Origin: JBDTYT01 sp040005555
GTDB lineage: Bacteria > Actinomycetota > UBA4738 > HRBIN12
Direction of reading: 5' to 3'
DNA length: 5,925 bases
Assembly: GCA_040005555.1 (NCBI GenBank)
Contig: JBDTYT010000088.1
Location: 1 to 5,925 of the forward strand
The translations under genes and the position numbers were made by a program. Positions 5,922 to 5,925 of this stretch are shown here, one piece after another. Each line of letters starts with the position of its first letter. Position 1 is the stretch's first letter. The notes under the pieces are model-generated. The model saw nothing but the letters and a program-made list of their open reading frames with translations. It ran no database searches and was not told the DNA's origin.

Positions 5922-5925
5922 CCGA

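Overview
The window reads as an ordinary chromosomal segment of a high-GC bacterium, most likely an actinobacterium and perhaps an early-branching one. This taxonomic call is inference. It rests on the strong GC bias, three tRNA genes that do not encode their CCA ends, and several protein genes that seem to be leaderless: a TANNNT -10 box sits 6 to 9 bases before the start codon and there is no Shine-Dalgarno sequence. I see no mobile element, CRISPR array, integrase or phage gene.

Layout, left to right. A tRNA-Arg(UCU) on the minus strand (6-78) is divergent from a two-gene unit. That unit is a short TfoX N-terminal-domain protein (137-463) whose stop overlaps the start (ATGA) of an aldehyde dehydrogenase with a complete active site (460-2022). 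A metal-dependent amidohydrolase of the lysine-carboxylate dipeptidase/prolidase-like group follows (2080-3336) with its own -10 box, then tRNA-Gly(UCC) (3371-3441). On the minus strand lie a hemerythrin HHE protein (3459-3902) and an azlC-azlD branched-chain amino acid exporter pair (4274-4936 and 3969-4277, again ATGA-coupled). Divergent from azlC is a PhzF-family isomerase/epimerase (4991-5773), and tRNA-Pro(UGG) closes the window (5848-5921).

Functional theme, by inference: small-molecule and amino acid housekeeping. The amidohydrolase may release amino acids from dipeptides or acylated amino acids, AzlCD would export surplus branched-chain amino acids, and the aldehyde dehydrogenase would oxidise an unidentified aldehyde. 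The hemerythrin is the regulatory outlier. It alone has a strong Shine-Dalgarno sequence and a leader, preceded by a sequence resembling a SigB/SigF stress promoter. The points most worth a second look are this promoter contrast, inverted repeats placed on two tRNA promoters, the TfoX-like/ALDH coupling, and a shortened PhzF. I did not find a convincing new multi-gene system.
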